DNA of 64,000 nucleotides from DASRDU01 sp046331565 (GTDB lineage Bacteria > Acidobacteriota > Blastocatellia > RBC074), in NCBI GenBank assembly GCA_046331565.1, contig JAXLQP010000002.1:372001-436000 (forward strand). The letters are read 5' to 3'. The notes below the pieces were generated by a model. That model was not told the DNA's origin and ran no database searches. It saw only the letters and a program-made list of their open reading frames with translations. Position numbers and translations under genes: made by a program. Below are positions 26,584 to 39,341 of this stretch, one piece after another; position 1 is the first letter of the stretch; every line of letters begins with the position of its first letter.

Positions 26584-29500
26584 TCAGAATTGTTTGCGCA
26601 GGCGCACGTCCAGACCGAACGTGCCATCCTGAGCGCGGGAAGCGACAAATCTGATGCGGTCGCTGGCGCGGTATTCAATCAGAATCACCTGATCCTGATT
26701 GGAAGCCACATTGGTTGAGTAAGTAATCGAAAGATCGCGCGTCACGCGGCGACCAACGGTGATGCGCGCCGTCGGGTCAGTGCCGCGCCCGGTCAGCAGC
26801 GGGTCAATCGCAAAACGATTGAGGCCGAAAAGCCGCCCGGTCACGTTTGATTCAATCGTATTCGACAAACGCTGCGTGGCGAGTTGCGCCAGCGTGCTGG
26901 CTGAAGTCTGCGCGAGCGCCTGCGTGTTGTTGGCAATGCCGCCCGTGTCATCCGGCAGCTTGCCGGTAAAAATCAGATTGACGACCTGATTCTGCGTCAG
27001 CGGCGGTTCTGAACGCGGGTTGACCTTGATCTGATCAACCGGCCCGCTGAAACTGAGAATCGTGCGATAGCCTGCAATTTCGGCTTCAGCTTCGATGTTC
27101 AGACGCGGCACTTTTTTGGTCACGCCCGAAAATTCAATGACGCCGCTCGTAATGCGGTAACGCTCCTTCAGAATGTCGTCAATCAGCCCGCGCGTGATCG
27201 TGATGCGCCCGCCTACCGCCACATCGTCCGAAGGGCCGCGCAACGTGAGCGCCGCGCTGCCCAGAATGTCGAGCGATTTGGTGCGCACGATCAGCGAATC
27301 ATTGGCCGCCACGCGAATGTCAAACTGCGTCGGCGGCAGCAGCGAGGCTTCATCAACGCCGCCGCCTGTCGCCGTGCTGAATTCAGCCACGATGCGTTCG
27401 ATGAACTCGAACAGAGTGGCTTCGGCCAGGTATTCGGCGCGCCGCACGCTGACGACGCCGCTCAAAACCTGAAGCTGCCGACTGCCCTGCAACGTCAGAT
27501 CGCCATCCAGCGTCGTGCGCGTGTCGCGGGGATAATCGAGCCGCACGCCGTTTGTTTTGAACTGAAAACGCCAGCGGTCAGGCTTCAGCCCCGCGAACGC
27601 CGCGCCGCCCGTCAGTTCAAGTTTGCCGCTGCCAACGTCAGCCGTCAGTTTTTCAATCTGCGCCTGGTCAGCCGTGAAACGCACGCGCCCGTTGGCCCGC
27701 ATCAGTGCCAGCGGAAAGTCAGGACTGCGCAGCGAACCATTCTGCAACGTCGCCGTGCCGCTGAAACGCGGCTGCTGATAACTGCCACGCGCGGCGGCTT
27801 CGATTTTCACCAGCCCGTCAGCATACAGATCGGGTACGAAGGTTTGCAGGATTTTCGGGTTCACGTCGCCGCTCAGCGAAAAATCGGTGCGGCCTTCGGG
27901 GCTGGTGGCAATGCTGCCTTTGATGGTCAGGTTGGTGTTGGCCCCCGACAGCGTGACCGTGCCGACATCAACCTGGCGTTTGCTGATTCTGATTGAAAGC
28001 GGCGGTTGCGCCGTCAGTTTGTAATCGCTGATGTCAAACGAAAGCTGAGTCAGCGCGGCGTCAAGCTGCACGGGATTGTCGCGGCCTGCGAGCGTGCCGC
28101 TGATTTTCAACTGCCCGCTCGTTGTGCCTCCGGCCTTGATCGTGCCTTCACCGGCGAGCAGGTCAAAGACCGGAGCGAGCGAAGTTTCCTTGAGATCAAT
28201 CGCGGCATTGACCGGGAAATCAGGATTGCCGAAATCAATTTCGCCCGCGCCGCTGTAGCTTTGCCCCAGCAGTTCCGATCTGAGTTCAAGCTGCGCGCGG
28301 CTGTCGCGTCCGGTGGCCGAAAGACGAACTTTGCCGAGCGCCTGGTCGTGATAACGCAGATCATCGCTCGCAAGCTGCGCCTGCAACTGATCGAAGATGC
28401 GCCCGCGTTCAGCGCCGAGATTGAATTCAGCGCCGCTGGCTTCGAGCGTGAAGCTGGCGCGTCCGGTCACGGGTGAAGCGGCGTCAGTGGTGGCCGCGAT
28501 GATTTCACCGAGGTCAATGTTTTCGCCTTTGAGGTTCAGGCGAAAATCCCTGACCGGCGGCACACGCTGCTGCTTGTTCGCTTCGTTGTTTACTGCGCCG
28601 CCGATGCGCGCTCCGCCTGAGCCGGTGATTGTGCCGCCGCTGGCGCGCAACTTCAGGTTTTCAACTTCGATGCGTTCGCCATCCATCGAAACGTGCGCGG
28701 CCATTTCATCAAAGGCGCGGTCATTGAATTTTGCGTTGCTGACTTTGAAATCAGCTTTGCCGCGTGCTGCGCCGGGCAGCCCTTCAAGATCAGCTTCGCC
28801 AATCAGCGCGCCCTCAACCGGAGTCGCGGCGAACTGTCGCACCAGCGCAGCGAGCGGGTATTTGTCGAGCTTCGCTTTGACGGTTGCGCCGTTCTCGACA
28901 TTGAACGGCCAGACAGCGGCAAATTCAGCGCGCCCGCCTTCGGGCTGCGAGAGCGTGCCGTCGCTCAGGCGCAGCGTCTGCGCTTCATAAACCACATTCG
29001 CGGCCAGCGCGCCGAGCAGCTCATCATTTACATTCAGGCTGCCAAGCGTGAACCGGCCTTCAATGCGCGGGTTATCGAGCGCGCCCGTGACGCGACCATT
29101 GAAAGCCAGTTTGTCGGTCAGCGTGACCTGACTATCAAACTGCTGCAGGCGCGCATCATCAAATCCGGCAGCGCGGGCCACATCAACCGCGAGCGTTTTC
29201 AGTTCAGCCGCATCAGGCGCATTGAGCGTGACCTCAAGCGCCCCGGTGCGATCCCAGCCAATTTCGCCGCTGACCGCAAGCGTTGTCGCGCCCGTCTGCA
29301 TCACTGTATTTTCCAGCCGCAAACGGCGATCAGAAGCAATCAGATTGAGCGTGCCGTTGACCGGAAAACCTTCGATCAGTTTTGGCGCGGGTTTCGGCGC
29401 GGCAGGATCAGCCGGAGCAGCGTCGGTAATGGCGGCGTCCTGTTTGAGCGTGGCTCCGGTGAATTGCAGGTTGACCGTGCCGACAGCGGATTTGTAATCG

Positions 29501-31008
29501 CGGCCCTGCCACGACAGATTGACGCGGCCATCGGCAGTGCCGCGCAACGGCAGGCGCTGATTGACGGCAACCGCTCCGGCCTGGTCGAGATTGAGTTTGC
29601 TCAGATCGGCCTGCACGGTCGAAGCGCCGCGCCCGTCAAGCCGCACTTTTGCGCTGCCTTTGGCCGTGCCGCCAAAAACCGTGCCGCTGAAATTCGGAAT
29701 GCTGACTTCATCGCGCGTGGCGGTCAGGTCGCCGGTCAGGTTGCCAACCGGCACGTCCGCCGTCACCAGTTGCGGAATGCTGACGCGGCCTTTGACCTGA
29801 AGATGGTTCGGATCACTGAAGCGGCCTTTGATCAGCGCGTCACGAAAGTTGATGCCTGAAGCGCGCACATTGCTGCCGCTCAGTTCGCCGACATTGAAAT
29901 TGCCGATCCACGAAAAATCTTCAAAATCGCCTGCGATCTTTCCGGCGGCAACCACGCGATTGACTCTGAATCCGGCGGCTTCGACCTGGCGAATGGCCAG
30001 TTCGTGCTGCGCGTCGTAATCAGTCTGTCGCCCGCTGACTCTGGCATTGAGGCTGAAGCCTTCGATATGCACGCCCTGAGCCAGCAGATCGTGACTCGTG
30101 ATTTTGCCGTTCGCCCTGTATTCAACGCCCCGGCCTTCGACTTTGCCTTCAAAGCGCGTCGTGCCGGACAGTCGTGTTTGCGGGGCAAAGAGGCGCGTCA
30201 CTTCGCGGGTGTGAATGTCGGCGGTGGCATCGAAGTGACAGGCAAACTCGCGCCAGTCCTTCAGTTCGCCTTTCAGTTCAGCCTTGAGCAGCGGCGAATT
30301 GATCGTGAGCGAATCAATCAGCGCGCCCTCGGCGCTCGCGCGGGCACTGAGATTGAAACCGAGGTCAGTTGATTCGCGCCCGTCAAAAATGAAATCGCTC
30401 CCGTCAGAAGCCGCAATGACGCGCGTCAGCTTGTCGCCATCGGGTGAGAGCGTGACATTCAGATTGCGCGCCGTGCCAGCGAGTTTGTGCAACTGATCGA
30501 GGTACTGAATCTCGGCATTCTTCAGTTCCACAACGGCGGTTGAGGATTTGAATTCAATGCGGCTTTCCTTATTCTCAGGCGGCAGGTGCAGTCCGGCGAG
30601 ATTGGAGCGGCCATTTTCATCAACCTTGTAAGCCGCACGCAGCCCGTCAATCGTCAGCTTGCGCAAATCAACTTCGCCTTTGCGCCCGAAGCCGAAAAAT
30701 CCGGCCAGTTGTCTGGCCGTAATCTGCACGGTCAGGCGATCAACTGCGGCAAAGGGTTCGGTCGTGTCGGGCGCATAAAGCTTCAGGTCTTTGAGTTCCA
30801 CCTGCCAGTCACGCAGCCGGGTGTTGAGCGAACCGACTTCGGCGCGCACGCCGTATTCGGTCAGCGCGGTCTTTAACTGCCCGGTCAGCCAGCGGTCAAA
30901 ATGTCCCTGGCGCACGAGAATGATGGCGAGCAGCGCGGCAGCACTCAGCAGCAGCGTGATGGTCAGAGCCGTAATCGTCAGACGACGGCGCGTCAGGTAT
31001 CGGCGCAT
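26584..31008 (-). CDS. TamB-like (DUF490) translocation/assembly protein
   Basis: At 1474 residues this is a typical TamB/AsmA-like giant. One N-terminal membrane helix (about 11-33) anchors it in the inner membrane; the rest is repetitive beta-structure that spans the periplasm and is thought to move lipids or aid barrel assembly. The C-terminal DUF490-type end is clear, with PLTQNQVVNLIFTGKLP, NRFAIDPLLTGRGTDPTARI, GRRVTRDLSITYSTN and a terminal Phe. It is first in a tight operon followed by the BamA-like gene (one-base gap) and the SurA-like gene. A separate gene for the classical barrel partner is not seen. Confidence 0.9.
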   Translation of the reverse strand: MRRYLTRRRLTITALTITLLLSAAALLAIILVRQGHFDRWLTGQLKTALTEYGVRAEVGSLNTRLRDWQVELKDLKLYAPDTTEPFAAVDRLTVQITARQLAGFFGFGRKGEVDLRKLTIDGLRAAYKVDENGRSNLAGLHLPPENKESRIEFKSSTAVVELKNAEIQYLDQLHKLAGTARNLNVTLSPDGDKLTRVIAASDGSDFIFDGRESTDLGFNLSARASAEGALIDSLTINSPLLKAELKGELKDWREFACHFDATADIHTREVTRLFAPQTRLSGTTRFEGKVEGRGVEYRANGKITSHDLLAQGVHIEGFSLNARVSGRQTDYDAQHELAIRQVEAAGFRVNRVVAAGKIAGDFEDFSWIGNFNVGELSGSNVRASGINFRDALIKGRFSDPNHLQVKGRVSIPQLVTADVPVGNLTGDLTATRDEVSIPNFSGTVFGGTAKGSAKVRLDGRGASTVQADLSKLNLDQAGAVAVNQRLPLRGTADGRVNLSWQGRDYKSAVGTVNLQFTGATLKQDAAITDAAPADPAAPKPAPKLIEGFPVNGTLNLIASDRRLRLENTVMQTGATTLAVSGEIGWDRTGALEVTLNAPDAAELKTLAVDVARAAGFDDARLQQFDSQVTLTDKLAFNGRVTGALDNPRIEGRFTLGSLNVNDELLGALAANVVYEAQTLRLSDGTLSQPEGGRAEFAAVWPFNVENGATVKAKLDKYPLAALVRQFAATPVEGALIGEADLEGLPGAARGKADFKVSNAKFNDRAFDEMAAHVSMDGERIEVENLKLRASGGTITGSGGARIGGAVNNEANKQQRVPPVRDFRLNLKGENIDLGEIIAATTDAASPVTGRASFTLEASGAEFNLGAERGRIFDQLQAQLASDDLRYHDQALGKVRLSATGRDSRAQLELRSELLGQSYSGAGEIDFGNPDFPVNAAIDLKETSLAPVFDLLAGEGTIKAGGTTSGQLKISGTLAGRDNPVQLDAALTQLSFDISDYKLTAQPPLSIRISKRQVDVGTVTLSGANTNLTIKGSIATSPEGRTDFSLSGDVNPKILQTFVPDLYADGLVKIEAAARGSYQQPRFSGTATLQNGSLRSPDFPLALMRANGRVRFTADQAQIEKLTADVGSGKLELTGGAAFAGLKPDRWRFQFKTNGVRLDYPRDTRTTLDGDLTLQGSRQLQVLSGVVSVRRAEYLAEATLFEFIERIVAEFSTATGGGVDEASLLPPTQFDIRVAANDSLIVRTKSLDILGSAALTLRGPSDDVAVGGRITITRGLIDDILKERYRITSGVIEFSGVTKKVPRLNIEAEAEIAGYRTILSFSGPVDQIKVNPRSEPPLTQNQVVNLIFTGKLPDDTGGIANNTQALAQTSASTLAQLATQRLSNTIESNVTGRLFGLNRFAIDPLLTGRGTDPTARITVGRRVTRDLSITYSTNVASNQDQVILIEYRASDRIRFVASRAQDGTFGLDVRLRKQF

Positions 31009-31169
31009 AAATCAAATGCTGGTTGAAGAAAGATAACGGACAGACAAGCGCATAATAGATAACACAACTCGCAGTTTTTCCGCTGCCTGATGGCTGTGGT
31101 CTGTCTGATTTTTTCCGGGCAAAGGGAACACCGGTGGGAAATTCAGGAGGGGGCAGCCGGGTTTCAAAT

Positions 31170-31478
31170 TCAGATCAGTTCATTCATCGCCAGTTCAAAT
31201 TCCTGAGCCATGCCCGGATGATTATGCTGGCGGGCTGCGGCGATGCCCTGCTCATAGGCAGCGCGGGCCTCATCAATCCGATCCAGTTTTTCGAGCGCGC
31301 GAGCCAGCATCCCATACGCTGCGCCCTGATCTTCGGCCTGGGTCAGATAAACACGCAGTTCACTGACGGCCTCTTCGTACTCTCCACTTTTCATCAGTTC
31401 GTTGGCCAGCCCGAATCGCACTGTGGTGTTCTGCGGATCGGACTCAAGCATCTTTCTGAAAACTTCAATGCGGTTCAT
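31170..31478 (-). CDS. Small TPR protein
   Basis: The 102-residue cytoplasmic protein from ATG 31478 (MNRIEVFRKMLESDPQ) holds about two and a half TPR repeats (RFGLANELMKSGEYEEAVSE, GMLARALEKLDRIDEARAAY). GAGG lies eight bases before this ATG. The frame stays open upstream to 31574, but that portion is Arg/His-rich and not protein-like. It may be an adaptor; no partner is evident. Its nearest neighbour upstream is gene-poor DNA. Confidence 0.8.
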   Translation of the reverse strand: MNRIEVFRKMLESDPQNTTVRFGLANELMKSGEYEEAVSELRVYLTQAEDQGAAYGMLARALEKLDRIDEARAAYEQGIAAARQHNHPGMAQEFELAMNELI

Positions 31479-32032
31479 GGGGGGCCTCACACTGCTCATC
31501 ATCTCAAAACCATCTCTGTGGCGGTGATGATAGGCTGTGGCGTGTGAAGGCGTCAACCGACGGGGGTTCTTCATTCATCACAAGGAGCGCAGGCGTCGCA
31601 GCCTGCCCCGTCTCAATTAAAGCTCTCGCCCTGAACTCAGGCCCTGCGCTCCTTGTCTGCTCCCTGTTTGTGACAAAGAGAAAAGCCCCTGCCGGGGCTG
31701 ATGAGAATGAGAGCTTGTGATGACGGAAGATGGCGTGGAGGTAATGCGAGAACAGGCCTGCTGACAAGGCAGGCAGGAGAGAAAATCGGGGACAAGGAAT
31801 TCAATATGAGAGGCCGGAGCGCAGCGGGATGTTCAGGACGCACGCGCGCAGGGACACTCACAAGCTCTCAGGATAATTTCGCTTTCAGGACGGCGGTTGC
31901 TGAATGCCGGTCAGCAACCGCCGTGAGGTGAACCCGACTTGATGATTGCGGCGCGGCAATGATGGGGGAGGGGAGTTGATCATTGCCGTCACCGCAAACC
32001 CTGGCCGCTTCAGTGACTGCACTCGCTGCCCT
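31479..32032. other. Gene-poor region with hairpins
   Basis: Short open frames exist but look non-coding. Two hairpins are visible: a terminator-like one at 31681-31700 and GGCGGTTGCTGA / TCAGCAACCGCC at 31892-31922 without a T-run. Confidence 0.5.
31681..31700 (-). terminator. Rho-independent terminator, minus strand
   Basis: On the minus strand CAGCCCCGGCAGGGGCT is followed by TTTT. It would end transcripts coming from the XRE-regulator region. Confidence 0.6.
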
Positions 32033-32258
32033 TCATTCGGACGAGTCTGGCTCGTGCCGGTTCTCCTCCAGCGCACAGGAAAAGAGCAGGAGGAAAGGTG
32101 CGAGCAACGGCAGGTAAAGCAGAAATTGAAGCAGGCTTTCCATAGGCAGCACCGGCGATGACTTCGGCCACGCCGTGTTCCAGTTCATATTCACGTCTGA
32201 GCAGGTCATCAACGCCCCGCCAGATCAGATCAACCACAGATTCGTTCAGAAGTTTCAT
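32010..32258 (-). CDS. Small hypothetical, uncertain
   Basis: An 82-residue frame starts MKLLNESVVDLIWRGVDDLL at 32258. The first 35 residues look protein-like (helical, charged) but the remainder does not. A second minus-strand frame inside it, 32033-32143, encodes 36 residues beginning MESLLQFLLYLPLLAPFLLL with a hydrophobic stretch and an acidic tail, and looks at least as plausible. Either two overlapping mini-genes exist, or one gene carries a frameshift near 32140, or neither is real. No ribosome binding site supports either start strongly. It lies downstream of the XRE regulator on the same strand. Confidence 0.35.
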   Translation of the reverse strand: MKLLNESVVDLIWRGVDDLLRREYELEHGVAEVIAGAAYGKPASISALPAVARTFPPALFLCAGGEPARARLVRMKGSECSH

Positions 32259-32282
32259 TACCGGACAAAACAAGATTAAGAG

Positions 32283-32338
32283 GCGAATGGCAGTTTGCCC
32301 GCAGAGTCTGCCGGATACTCAAGCGTGCTGCCATTCGC
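32283..32338. repeat. Short inverted repeat
   Basis: GCGAATGGCA at 32283 and TGCCATTCGC ending at 32338 are exact complements, 36 bases apart. It lies between the XRE-regulator gene and the small ORF and could be a hairpin in their transcript. Confidence 0.5.
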
Positions 32339-32477
32339 CCTTGCGTGCCGTTAACCAGCGTGAAGCTCCAACTCTTCAGGGGACTGGCGCCCGTCACGCA
32401 ATTCCCGGAACGACAGTGACGACCGCAGGAAGGTCAGCCATCACTGCCGCCTGACGGATTCTTTGCCGCCCTGCAAC

Positions 32478-32837
32478 TCAGGCCGCCTGCGGATTGAGCG
32501 GCGCGGGCAGCGGCCCGACCGACGGCAGCCCGCGTAACCGGCTGCGGCTGTCGGCGGCGCGGCTCATTCTGGACAACTTGTCCAGCGAAGCCGCTTCCCA
32601 TAAATCCTGAATCACAAATCCCTGCTGATCGCGCGAATTGATGGCCTGCGCAATTTTGTAGCAGACATCGAAATTCGGTAAGGCTGCGCCGCGTTCCAGC
32701 TCTTCGAGATAACCGGGCGCGAGCCGCGTCAGATCAGCCAGATCAGAGAGTGACAGACCAGCCTTGCCGCATTTCTGCGTCAGCAGGTGGCCGAAAAGAG
32801 TGCCGGATTGTCTGTTTTGTGAATTCAACATTTCCAT
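32478..32837 (-). CDS. XRE-family helix-turn-helix regulator
   Basis: The 119-residue protein carries a lambda-repressor-like HTH at about residues 14-68: LLTQKCGKAGLSLSDLADLT, then APGYLEELERGAALPNFDVC and IAQAINSRD. The C-terminal 40 residues are Pro/Arg-rich and low in structure. GAGG lies about eight bases before the ATG at 32837. It is probably a DNA-binding transcription factor acting on neighbours or itself. An exact-looking long palindrome lies 50 bases upstream (32889-32952) and is a candidate site or element. It has no toxin partner that I can recognise. Confidence 0.8.
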   Translation of the reverse strand: MEMLNSQNRQSGTLFGHLLTQKCGKAGLSLSDLADLTRLAPGYLEELERGAALPNFDVCYKIAQAINSRDQQGFVIQDLWEAASLDKLSRMSRAADSRSRLRGLPSVGPLPAPLNPQAA

Positions 32838-32888
32838 CGCGGGGCCTCAACGGATGCAGATGTCATCAACCCTTCGCGTCTCAGCCCG

Positions 32889-32948
32889 ATGTTCATCGCC
32901 TGACAATGGAAAACCTTTCCCTGACCGGATTGCCAGGCGATGAACATC
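32889..32948. repeat. Inverted repeat upstream of the XRE regulator
   Basis: GATGTTCATCGCCTGACAA (32889-32907) pairs with TTGCCAGGCGATGAACATC (32930-32948) with one mismatch. It is longer than a usual operator, so a mobile hairpin is as likely as a regulator site. Confidence 0.65.
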
Positions 32949-33387
32949 AGAACTTGTGGGGGAGAAGAATTGACGCTGCGACAGCCAGTGAATAAAAGCT
33001 GTGACGAGCCTTCAGTTCTGAAATGATCAGAAATCAGCCTGCGGGGCCGGTGTGCGCCTGCCCACGCTTTTTATGATTGAGAGAGCCGCCAGTTGCTGTC
33101 AGCCCGTCACATCTTTCTGTCTTATTGACGCCGCCCTGACTAAATCAACTCTGGTGCCAGAATCCGGCACTGCCGCTGAAATTCTCCGCTCCGCCACTGA
33201 AACTACTGAAAACAGAGACAATGCACTTCACGCACTGGCCTCTGTCAGCCAGGCAGGCAAGACTCGATGCCGACCAGCCAGCTGTGTACAGCGTTCCCAA
33301 AAGATGGCTCTCATTCCGGGTGAATCCGCTGCAAATTCAGGCTGAGAAAAGAGTTGTGTCCGGCGGGCACGATTCGGCGGGCAGAAA

Positions 33388-33448
33388 GCAGTTTTGTGTA
33401 GCAGTTACCCGTCGGAGGCTTCAGCGGGTAACTGCTACACAAAACTGC
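33388..33448. repeat. Perfect 24-base inverted repeat
   Basis: GCAGTTTTGTGTAGCAGTTA plus CCCG (33388-33411) is exactly mirrored at 33425-33448 around a 13-base loop. It sits 12 bases past the stop of the TPR gene and could act as a transcript end, though no T-run follows. Confidence 0.8.
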
Positions 33449-33460
33449 CTGAGCACAGGG

Positions 33461-34489
33461 CTACTGCTTTTTATTCTCGGCGATGTACTGGCGAATCTTT
33501 TCGCGGTCGGGGTGATTCGGCCTCTTGGTGAGAAACTGTTCGTATTCGGCAACAGCCTTGTCTTTCATCCCGGCGGCCCGGTAAAGCGTCGCCAGCCGCA
33601 GATGAGCCTCGGCCATGCCGTTCGGGTCAAGGCGAATGGCTTCGTTCAGATAGCCGACGGCTTTCGACCCTTTTTTGATTTGCAGGTATGTTTCGCCAAG
33701 CAGCAGGCTGGCTTCAGCCGATGGTGGGGCAAGTTCGACGCCTCTGGTCAGCGGCTCAATTGCCAGGTCATATTTCTGCTGAGAGAAATACAGCCTGCCC
33801 AGATTCAGCAGGGCAAGTTTGTAATCAGGTTTTGCCGCCAGAGCTTTCTGAAAAGCCTGTTCCGCTTCCGGGTATTTTTCCTGTTTGAAGCAGGCCGTTC
33901 CGAGTTCAGTCCAGGCCTGATAATCTCCGGCATCCTCGGTCACAAGCTGCTTCAGCAGCGTCACGGCCTGTTTGTAATCCTTTTTGCTCATCGCGTCCTC
34001 GGCCTTTTCAAACAGCTTTGCACCGGCAGGCGTCCGGTTATAAACATCTGCCGCTGAGATAATCCTGTCCTTTCTGCCGCCTGAAAAAGTCGTGCCGCCG
34101 CGCCATTCAAGCTCCAGGTCCTGGCGCACTTCTTCTTTGGTTTGCAGTTCCATCCTGACCGGGACGCGCAGCACTTCTCCCCCGCCCACCTCAACCGCCA
34201 GGTAATACTCTCCGTTGGGCAGGCCTGAAAAGCTGTACCTGCCGTTATTGGCGACGCTCTGGCGGGCAATCGTCCGGCCCATCGAATTGTAGAGAACGAT
34301 CTGGAAATTCTGTGGCAGGCTGCCGCTGACCCGGCTGTCATCAACCCTGAAGTCTCCGGTCAGGGTGTGAGTAAATTCCGGCGCGGAAAGCCTTCCCCGC
34401 TGCTGAGCGGTTTCCTGCCCGCCACCTCTCGCGGTCAGCGGAAAGAACAGCGCCAGCGCCAGCAAAAATGGTGAAATAAGACGATTCAT
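33461..34489 (-). CDS. Secreted TPR protein with N-terminal beta-sandwich domain
   Basis: The protein has 342 residues from ATG 34489, the start of a good signal peptide (MNRLISPFLLALALFFPLTA). A carboxypeptidase-regulatory-like domain follows (FQIVLYNSMGRTIARQSV, NGRYSFSGLPNGEYYLAVEV), then about six TPR repeats including AWTELGTACFKQEKYPEAEQ and LALLNLGRLYFSQQKYDLA. GGAG precedes the start. The upstream extension to 34606 overlaps a terminator and is not used. The arrangement suggests a periplasmic or surface scaffold. It follows the Oar-like receptor gene on the same strand, separated by a terminator. Confidence 0.85.
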   Translation of the reverse strand: MNRLISPFLLALALFFPLTARGGGQETAQQRGRLSAPEFTHTLTGDFRVDDSRVSGSLPQNFQIVLYNSMGRTIARQSVANNGRYSFSGLPNGEYYLAVEVGGGEVLRVPVRMELQTKEEVRQDLELEWRGGTTFSGGRKDRIISAADVYNRTPAGAKLFEKAEDAMSKKDYKQAVTLLKQLVTEDAGDYQAWTELGTACFKQEKYPEAEQAFQKALAAKPDYKLALLNLGRLYFSQQKYDLAIEPLTRGVELAPPSAEASLLLGETYLQIKKGSKAVGYLNEAIRLDPNGMAEAHLRLATLYRAAGMKDKAVAEYEQFLTKRPNHPDREKIRQYIAENKKQ

Positions 34490-34572
34490 ATTCCGGCTCC
34501 CTTCCTGTCCTGAAGAATGCTCGCCCTGTGCAGTCGGCGTGTCCGGGCGCGACGAATCACTCCCCGGCCAGG

Positions 34573-34616
34573 CAAAACCAAAGGGGCTGACAATGTCAGA
34601 AAGCATTGCCAGCCCC
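34573..34616 (-). terminator. Terminator downstream of the Oar-like receptor gene
   Basis: On the minus strand GGGGCTGGCAATG pairs with CATTGTCAGCCCC, followed by TTTGGTTTT. It starts 24 bases past the stop at 34640. Confidence 0.75.
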
Positions 34617-34639
34617 GAATCAGGAATTGATCAGTCGGA

Positions 34640-38389
<3,750 letters not shown>

Positions 38390-38622
38390 AAGACCTCCTG
38401 TTTAGTGGTGGACAGAGTGTTGACGGGATTCAGAAGTATTGCCGGAACGAATCGTTCATCCGTCTGGTAACTATGCTTTTCAATCGCTGTGGTAATGCGT
38501 GAGAACTGAATCCGTGAAAGCCGTAATCACGTCACCGACCAGAGTGGCAACTGGTCAGTTGTACAATCCTGTCTGGAAATGCAAGGTGAAACTCAGTTGG
38601 AAGCAATCAATATGCCGACCGG

Positions 38623-38651
38623 ATTATACCTGCGGCACCTGCTTCCACCAA
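38623..38651 (-). promoter_or_regulatory. Candidate promoter of the Oar-like receptor gene
   Basis: On the minus strand a perfect TATAAT (38628-38623) lies 17 bases after TTGGTG (38651-38646), a weak -35. It is about 235 bases upstream of the start codon. Confidence 0.35.
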
Positions 38652-38837
38652 ATCATTCAGGGCTGATAAATATTTTGAGCCGCTGAGCTTAGCAACTGTC
38701 CTGCCATCATACTGCCGATACATATTTACGGCCTGAAGGATGAGCTGTTCAGAATTTCGGATTTCAGGTTCAGATTTCTGGATAAAACCAGAGGCAGGAT
38801 CAAACGGATGAGAACCGGCGGCCTGGTGAAATGCAAA

Positions 38838-38903
38838 ACGCCGCGCTGCAAACGCTGAAAGAACGATTCCTTTCAGCCCCCTTTACGTCTGCAACGCGGC
38901 GCT
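38838..38903. repeat. Large imperfect hairpin
   Basis: CGCCGCGCTGCAAACGCTGA at about 38838 pairs with a sequence ending CTGCAACGCGGCG near 38900, with an inner stem CTGAAAG / CTTTCAG. On the minus strand it is followed by TTTTG, so it could also end transcripts. Confidence 0.65.
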
Positions 38904-39341
38904 TACTTCCCTTTTCAACCTGCGAGCGGTTGCCGGGAAATCTGCACGGACGCGCGATGGAGAATTCCGGATTTTCGCGGTGAAAGCCCGGCCCCCTTGA
39001 TTCTCCTGCCTCGCGCGCCGATCTCAATGAACTTGTAAATCTTCGGCCCCCGACAGCACTTCCTGCCGGAGACGCCGACAGATAAAACAAGCCGCGTGCC
39101 AGCCTCTCATTCCTCTCTGCCCGGTCAGACTAAGTCTCTGGCTGATAACGCTTTGTCAGCCTGACAGAGCAACAGAACCGCAGCCATCCGCAGCATTTGC
39201 GGCAGCAGTCTCATACCAATCGGTAAGCTGCTCTCAACGATTTGGTGCAGAGTAGTGGCGGGAACTGTCTGGCTCAATAAGGTTTGAAAATGGCTGTTAT
39301 TGCAGCATTGAGGGAATGAGTTGCAGTGATGGAAGTGACAG

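Larger units (their letters stand above)
32838..33460. other. Gene-poor region with two inverted repeats
   Basis: No convincing gene. It holds the inverted repeats listed at 32889-32948 and 33388-33448 and otherwise anonymous sequence. Confidence 0.5.
38390..39341. other. 950-base region without a convincing gene
   Basis: It contains a candidate promoter for the Oar-like receptor (38623-38651), a large hairpin at 38838-38903 and otherwise unassigned DNA. A 96-residue minus-strand frame at 38800-39090 is Arg/Ser-rich and looks non-coding. Confidence 0.5.

Noticed and set aside
28693..29859. 388-residue plus-strand frame inside the TamB-like gene
   Set aside because: Antisense shadow of a well-supported 1474-residue gene; composition is Arg/Ala/Phe-rich without domains.
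32889..32948. Operator for the XRE regulator
   Set aside because: The palindrome arms are 19 bases each with a 22-base loop, too long and widely spaced for a typical dimer operator; kept only as a repeat.
33221..34057. 278-residue plus-strand frame over the TPR gene
   Set aside because: Antisense to a gene with signal peptide and clear TPR repeats; its start lies in repeat DNA.
38800..39090. 96-residue minus-strand frame
   Set aside because: Ser/Arg-rich, overlaps a large hairpin, no ribosome binding site or recognisable motif.
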